Assembly: GCA_965603125.1 (NCBI GenBank)
Contig: CBFDBU010000001.1
Span: forward strand, 124,001 to 188,000
Length of the DNA stretch: 64,000 bases
Direction: 5' to 3'
Source of the DNA: JAJRTA01 sp965603125
GTDB taxonomy: Bacteria > Zixibacteria > MSB-5A5 > GN15 > FEB-12
How positions within the stretch are numbered: the stretch's first letter is position 1; each line of letters starts with the position of its first letter. The notes beneath the pieces are model-generated. The model did not search any database and was not told the origin of the DNA. It worked only from the letters and a program-made list of their open reading frames with translations. Made by a program: the position numbers and the translations under genes. Shown one piece after another: positions 61,247 to 64,000 of the stretch.

Positions 61247-63484
61247 TTAGCGACGCGAGAGTATTTCCGATATGGCTTTACTCACCGGGGAGTTCTTGAA
61301 TAGAACCTTCTGCGCGGTAGACAGGTTTTCCTGATACTCCTTGATTTTATCGATGGAATCGCGATCACCGATAATGCCCAGCGCCTTGATTACCGCCAAT
61401 CTCAGATCGTCTTTGGAAACGCGACCGGAAGCCAGAGCTGAGAGCGCCTGACTGTCACCCAGTAGTTCTGACAGATAGTACCGCGACTCGTCCCCGCCTA
61501 AGCTGCCCAGAGCGCCCACCACGCGAACGGAAAGGGACGGGTTGCGCCGAGCGACGTCAATGAATAGCGGCACCTGTTCCGGCGTGCCTATCAGGCCGGC
61601 TGCGATGACGGCGCTCTCCTGAATCTCACGGTCGTTGTCGTCGGCCATCACGATCAGCAGGTCGCAAGCGTCTTCGCCACCGATTTTCTCTAGAGCATGT
61701 ATGATCTCTCGCCTGACCCTGACGTCACTGTCACCGATGCGCAACCGCAGGGAGGCGACACCTTCGGGGTCTTTCAGCGAGCCGAGGACGAAGATCGTGT
61801 TGCGCACGACATACCACCTGGCGTCCGGTAGTTCGTGGCGACCAGGCTCACGTATGAACATGCCGCCGTCGGCAAGGATACCGGTGAAAACTTTCAGCGA
61901 GGCCTTTCCCAGCTCCGCCAGGACCTTGAGGGCCTGTTGCCGAACCTGCCGCCTGGGGTGGGAGATGATCTCGGACAGCGCCACGGCTACTTCCTCAGAC
62001 CCGATGGAGATCAGTATCTCACGCAGGTGTCCCGAACTGCGGTAGTCGGCGGATATCATTGCTTCGACCAGCCGATCGATTATATCGACGCGGTTGACAT
62101 TGGTGAAGGCCTGCTTGACCGCCATTGAATCATAGATAGTGACCGAATCAACAACCCGGCGCCTCTCGGCCATACTCCGTGTCAGCCGGGCCATGAGATC
62201 GAACCGGTCGAAACGCATGCTTTTCTGAAGCAGATGCCAGACCAACTCGGAGTACTCGAAGGTTTCCTTCTTCTGTTGTAACCGGTCGATGACATACCCC
62301 AGCGCCTTTTCGAAAACACTGTCGTCGGTATCCAGCTCCAGTCGCTCAATGCAGTGGACTACCAGTTCGAGCGCTTTCTGTCGGATGTCGGGCTGGGTCG
62401 ATTCGAGATGGTCTATCAGCCTCGGTAGAAGATCGGCGGCTCTTGCCCTCTGCCCTGTCTTGAGCAAACGCAGAAAGGCGCTACCAAACTCGTCGACGTC
62501 TTGACTACCGCCTTCCGGTGTCAACATCTGTTTGAGCAGGGACTCGACATGATCACCCACTTCGAGCCTGATAGCCCCTGCAGCGGTAATGTCCGAAGCG
62601 GCAGCGGAGAACGCCGCATCTTCCTGATCGGGGAGGCCGTGCAGATCGGCTACGATGCTGTCTCGCTCGGCGTGATAAGCGGTTAGTTTATAAACAGCCC
62701 GATACTCGGCTGAAACCTCCCCTGGTTCCTGCTGATCCGCATCCGTCTCTTCGAACGCGGCCAGTTCCAGAAGTCTGGAGCGGAAATCACCGCCGGGGAT
62801 CGACGCTACTTTCTCCGGCAGCAGGTAATGGACTATCTCGCGGTTGAAATCAATCCCCCGTTCTTCGAGGCCTACCCCTCCCGACTGATCGAGCGCGGCC
62901 AACCAAGAAAGGTCATCGCCCAACTGCTGGAGAACGAAAGCCTTGACCGAGAAATCACCATCCACGTCGCCGCGATACTGTTTCTTCGTCTCGAACATCC
63001 GGAAAGCCCGTTCCGAGTTGACCTCGATAGTATCAATCCCCGCCTCGCGAAGGTAGTGACTGAGCTGATTGCCCGACTGCGAGAGATCCACCCTCGTGAC
63101 AAAGCGATCGACGAACAGCCCGAACTCGCTCATAGACAGTCCGCGCCGAAACAGGAGAGCATCAACATCCAGAGTCTGCATCAGCCGGACGATCTCCCGG
63201 TTGAACACGCTCTCCTTAAGACGGATATTGAGGATATGGAGATCCCCCTTGCGAATGTTGACGTTGACAGACTGCTTGAACCTGAAAATCCAATCGAGAA
63301 TCAGGAATGGTTTCGCGAGCGCCTTCCGCGCCATGGGATGACCGGGTCGGTAAATCGACACTTTTCTGGCCGCCATCGCCAGTTCGCGTTCGAGAGTATG
63401 CGCGAGTTCATTGAGGTCCGTCAGCAGAATGCTCTCGCTGATCCTCGTGGCCGAGTTCTTGTGGTGAGTTTCCAAAACAGACAA
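61247..63484 (-). CDS. HEAT-repeat protein 2 with the YPxNNP-like N-terminal module
   Basis: 745 residues if started at TTG 63484, which overlaps the upstream propeller gene by 77 bp; the next good start would be ATG 63379 but would cut the first helix of the module. Residues about 20-140 match the module of the 31.6-kb HEAT protein (KVSIYRPGHPMARKALAKPF ... RGLSMSEFGLFVDRFV). Middle helical repeats lead to clear HEAT repeats at about 520-700 (ARWYVVRNTIFVLGSLKDPEGVASLRL, DVRVRREIIHALEKIGGEDACDLL, REIQESAVIAAGLIGTPEQVPLF). The block RWYVVRN is shared with the other HEAT protein. No membrane segment. Function unknown. Confidence 0.78.
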   Translation of the reverse strand: MSVLETHHKNSATRISESILLTDLNELAHTLERELAMAARKVSIYRPGHPMARKALAKPFLILDWIFRFKQSVNVNIRKGDLHILNIRLKESVFNREIVRLMQTLDVDALLFRRGLSMSEFGLFVDRFVTRVDLSQSGNQLSHYLREAGIDTIEVNSERAFRMFETKKQYRGDVDGDFSVKAFVLQQLGDDLSWLAALDQSGGVGLEERGIDFNREIVHYLLPEKVASIPGGDFRSRLLELAAFEETDADQQEPGEVSAEYRAVYKLTAYHAERDSIVADLHGLPDQEDAAFSAAASDITAAGAIRLEVGDHVESLLKQMLTPEGGSQDVDEFGSAFLRLLKTGQRARAADLLPRLIDHLESTQPDIRQKALELVVHCIERLELDTDDSVFEKALGYVIDRLQQKKETFEYSELVWHLLQKSMRFDRFDLMARLTRSMAERRRVVDSVTIYDSMAVKQAFTNVNRVDIIDRLVEAMISADYRSSGHLREILISIGSEEVAVALSEIISHPRRQVRQQALKVLAELGKASLKVFTGILADGGMFIREPGRHELPDARWYVVRNTIFVLGSLKDPEGVASLRLRIGDSDVRVRREIIHALEKIGGEDACDLLIVMADDNDREIQESAVIAAGLIGTPEQVPLFIDVARRNPSLSVRVVGALGSLGGDESRYYLSELLGDSQALSALASGRVSKDDLRLAVIKALGIIGDRDSIDKIKEYQENLSTAQKVLFKNSPVSKAISEILSRR

Positions 63485-64000
63485 TCCTTCCCTTCTGCGT
63501 GGCGACGTAAACCCGTTCTCCGTCCGTCACCGGCGCCTGGGCAATGGCGCCACGAAGCTGCCGTTGATCGACCAGAGCACCGGAAGCAGCGTCGAGACAA
63601 AACAGCTTCCCGCCCATAGTACCGACAACCACGAAGCGACCGACGACGATAACCGAGGCGCGCACGACCTCTTCCGTGCGAAAGCGCCATGCCGGTCTCC
63701 CGGTGACCGCGTTCAGCGCGACCACCTCCCCGCCGCTGTGACCGACAAACACCAGATCTGCCGAGACCGCCGGCGATGTCCAAACGTTTCCGTCCAGCTT
63801 GGTCTGCCAGACGACGTGGCCGTCCTCCGGCTCAATCGCATAGACCGTGCCCGCCATGTCCGCCACGTAGACCCGATCCGAAACGGCCGCGGCGCCTACC
63901 AGCGGTCCTCCCAGTTCCACCCGATAGAGCTCGCTCCCATCGTGAGGCGACACGCGGTAGAGAACGCCGTTGTCACCGCATTGAAACAGCTTGCCCGCAC
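63408..64000 (-). CDS. PQQ-type beta-propeller protein, C-terminal part (continues past window)
   Basis: The frame is open to the right edge (it encodes CGKLFQCGDNGVLYRV at the border), so the N-terminus is missing. Blades follow the PQQ/WD-like rule of a GT.YAID..TG..W pattern: GTVYAIEPEDGHVVWQTKL, GEVVALNAVTGRPAWRF, GKLFCLDAASGALVDQRQL, GRIVCFGNSPQ. Such propellers range from BamB-like lipoproteins to kinase-fused sensors. Its 3' end overlaps the HEAT-protein start, suggesting one transcript. Confidence 0.82.
   Translation of the reverse strand, partial: AGKLFQCGDNGVLYRVSPHDGSELYRVELGGPLVGAAAVSDRVYVADMAGTVYAIEPEDGHVVWQTKLDGNVWTSPAVSADLVFVGHSGGEVVALNAVTGRPAWRFRTEEVVRASVIVVGRFVVVGTMGGKLFCLDAASGALVDQRQLRGAIAQAPVTDGERVYVATQKGRIVCFGNSPQELGHEDQREHSADGPQ

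Overview
The window reads as a chromosomal segment of a GC-rich, Gram-negative-type bacterium from the FCB superphylum, most plausibly candidate phylum Zixibacteria or a near relative. The evidence is indirect: secreted proteins end in paired dockerin-like Ca-binding repeats (IDIADLVYLVDYMFN) closing on a PPPCP-type tail, a DUF5683-type protein is present, and TPR lipoproteins and HEAT proteins are abundant. Translation uses clear GGAGG Shine-Dalgarno sites. Seven promoters can be read as sigma70-like boxes (TTGATA, TTGACC, TTTACA with 17 bp to TATATT and similar). Both points argue against Bacteroidota, which usually lack strong SD sites and use a TAnnTTTG -7 box. No 16S, tRNA or ribosomal gene is present, so the assignment is an inference.

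Layout. 1-7.3 kb: a 5'-truncated Lon-like protease, a repeat-filled gap, mfd and a TPR lipoprotein. 7.5-10.7 kb: two lipoproteins flanking murQ, all on the minus strand. 10.7-11.7 kb: a possible terminator-ended small RNA and an IS256-type transposase fragment. 11.7-17.1 kb: a subtilase and a 14-repeat exported protein, both with dockerin-like tails, plus a 9-codon relic of a third tail. 17.2-22.2 kb: a MinD/FlhG-like ATPase, fumC and an RqcH/NEMF homologue. 22.2-27.5 kb: two tandem paralogous membrane-TPR proteins, a short tail of a third copy, and a TPR protein. 27.8-31.1 kb: nucleotide-sugar genes (gmd, rmd-like, UDP-HexNAc dehydrogenase). 31.6-36.6 kb: a HEAT/HD-GYP pair, a DUF5683 protein and a diacylglycerol-kinase-like protein.

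37.1-48.0 kb holds acyl-CoA metabolism. A leucine-type cluster (methylcrotonyl-CoA carboxylase beta and split alpha subunits, methylglutaconyl-CoA hydratase) is followed by an outer-membrane protein. Next comes a 1.1-kb segment bounded by perfect 100-bp direct repeats that carries an inverted, truncated copy of the hbd gene. A thiolase-hbd-two-acyl-CoA-dehydrogenase operon follows. 48.2-51.1 kb encodes a retropepsin-like/PDZ protein and a DUF4097-type protein. 51.6-54.3 kb is an archaeal-style trio (HMG-CoA synthase, thiolase, DUF35 OB protein). Leucine breakdown and this trio would both make HMG-CoA; no HMG-CoA lyase or reductase is in view.

54.4-56.5 kb is an accessory minus-strand cassette: a PD-(D/E)XK-like protein, an HNH nuclease with an MGMT-like winged helix, and a membrane-anchored protein. 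It is the best candidate here for an undescribed defence-type system. 56.7-60.2 kb is a chaperone block (dnaJ-like, dnaK, hsp20). 60.6-64 kb holds a methyltransferase, a second HEAT protein and the end of a PQQ-type propeller.

The intergenic gaps are unusually informative. They hold at least three dispersed hairpin-repeat families with covarying stems, a duplicated palindromic promoter before the RqcH gene, and two genes whose -10 box lies 6 nt before the ATG, as expected for leaderless mRNAs.
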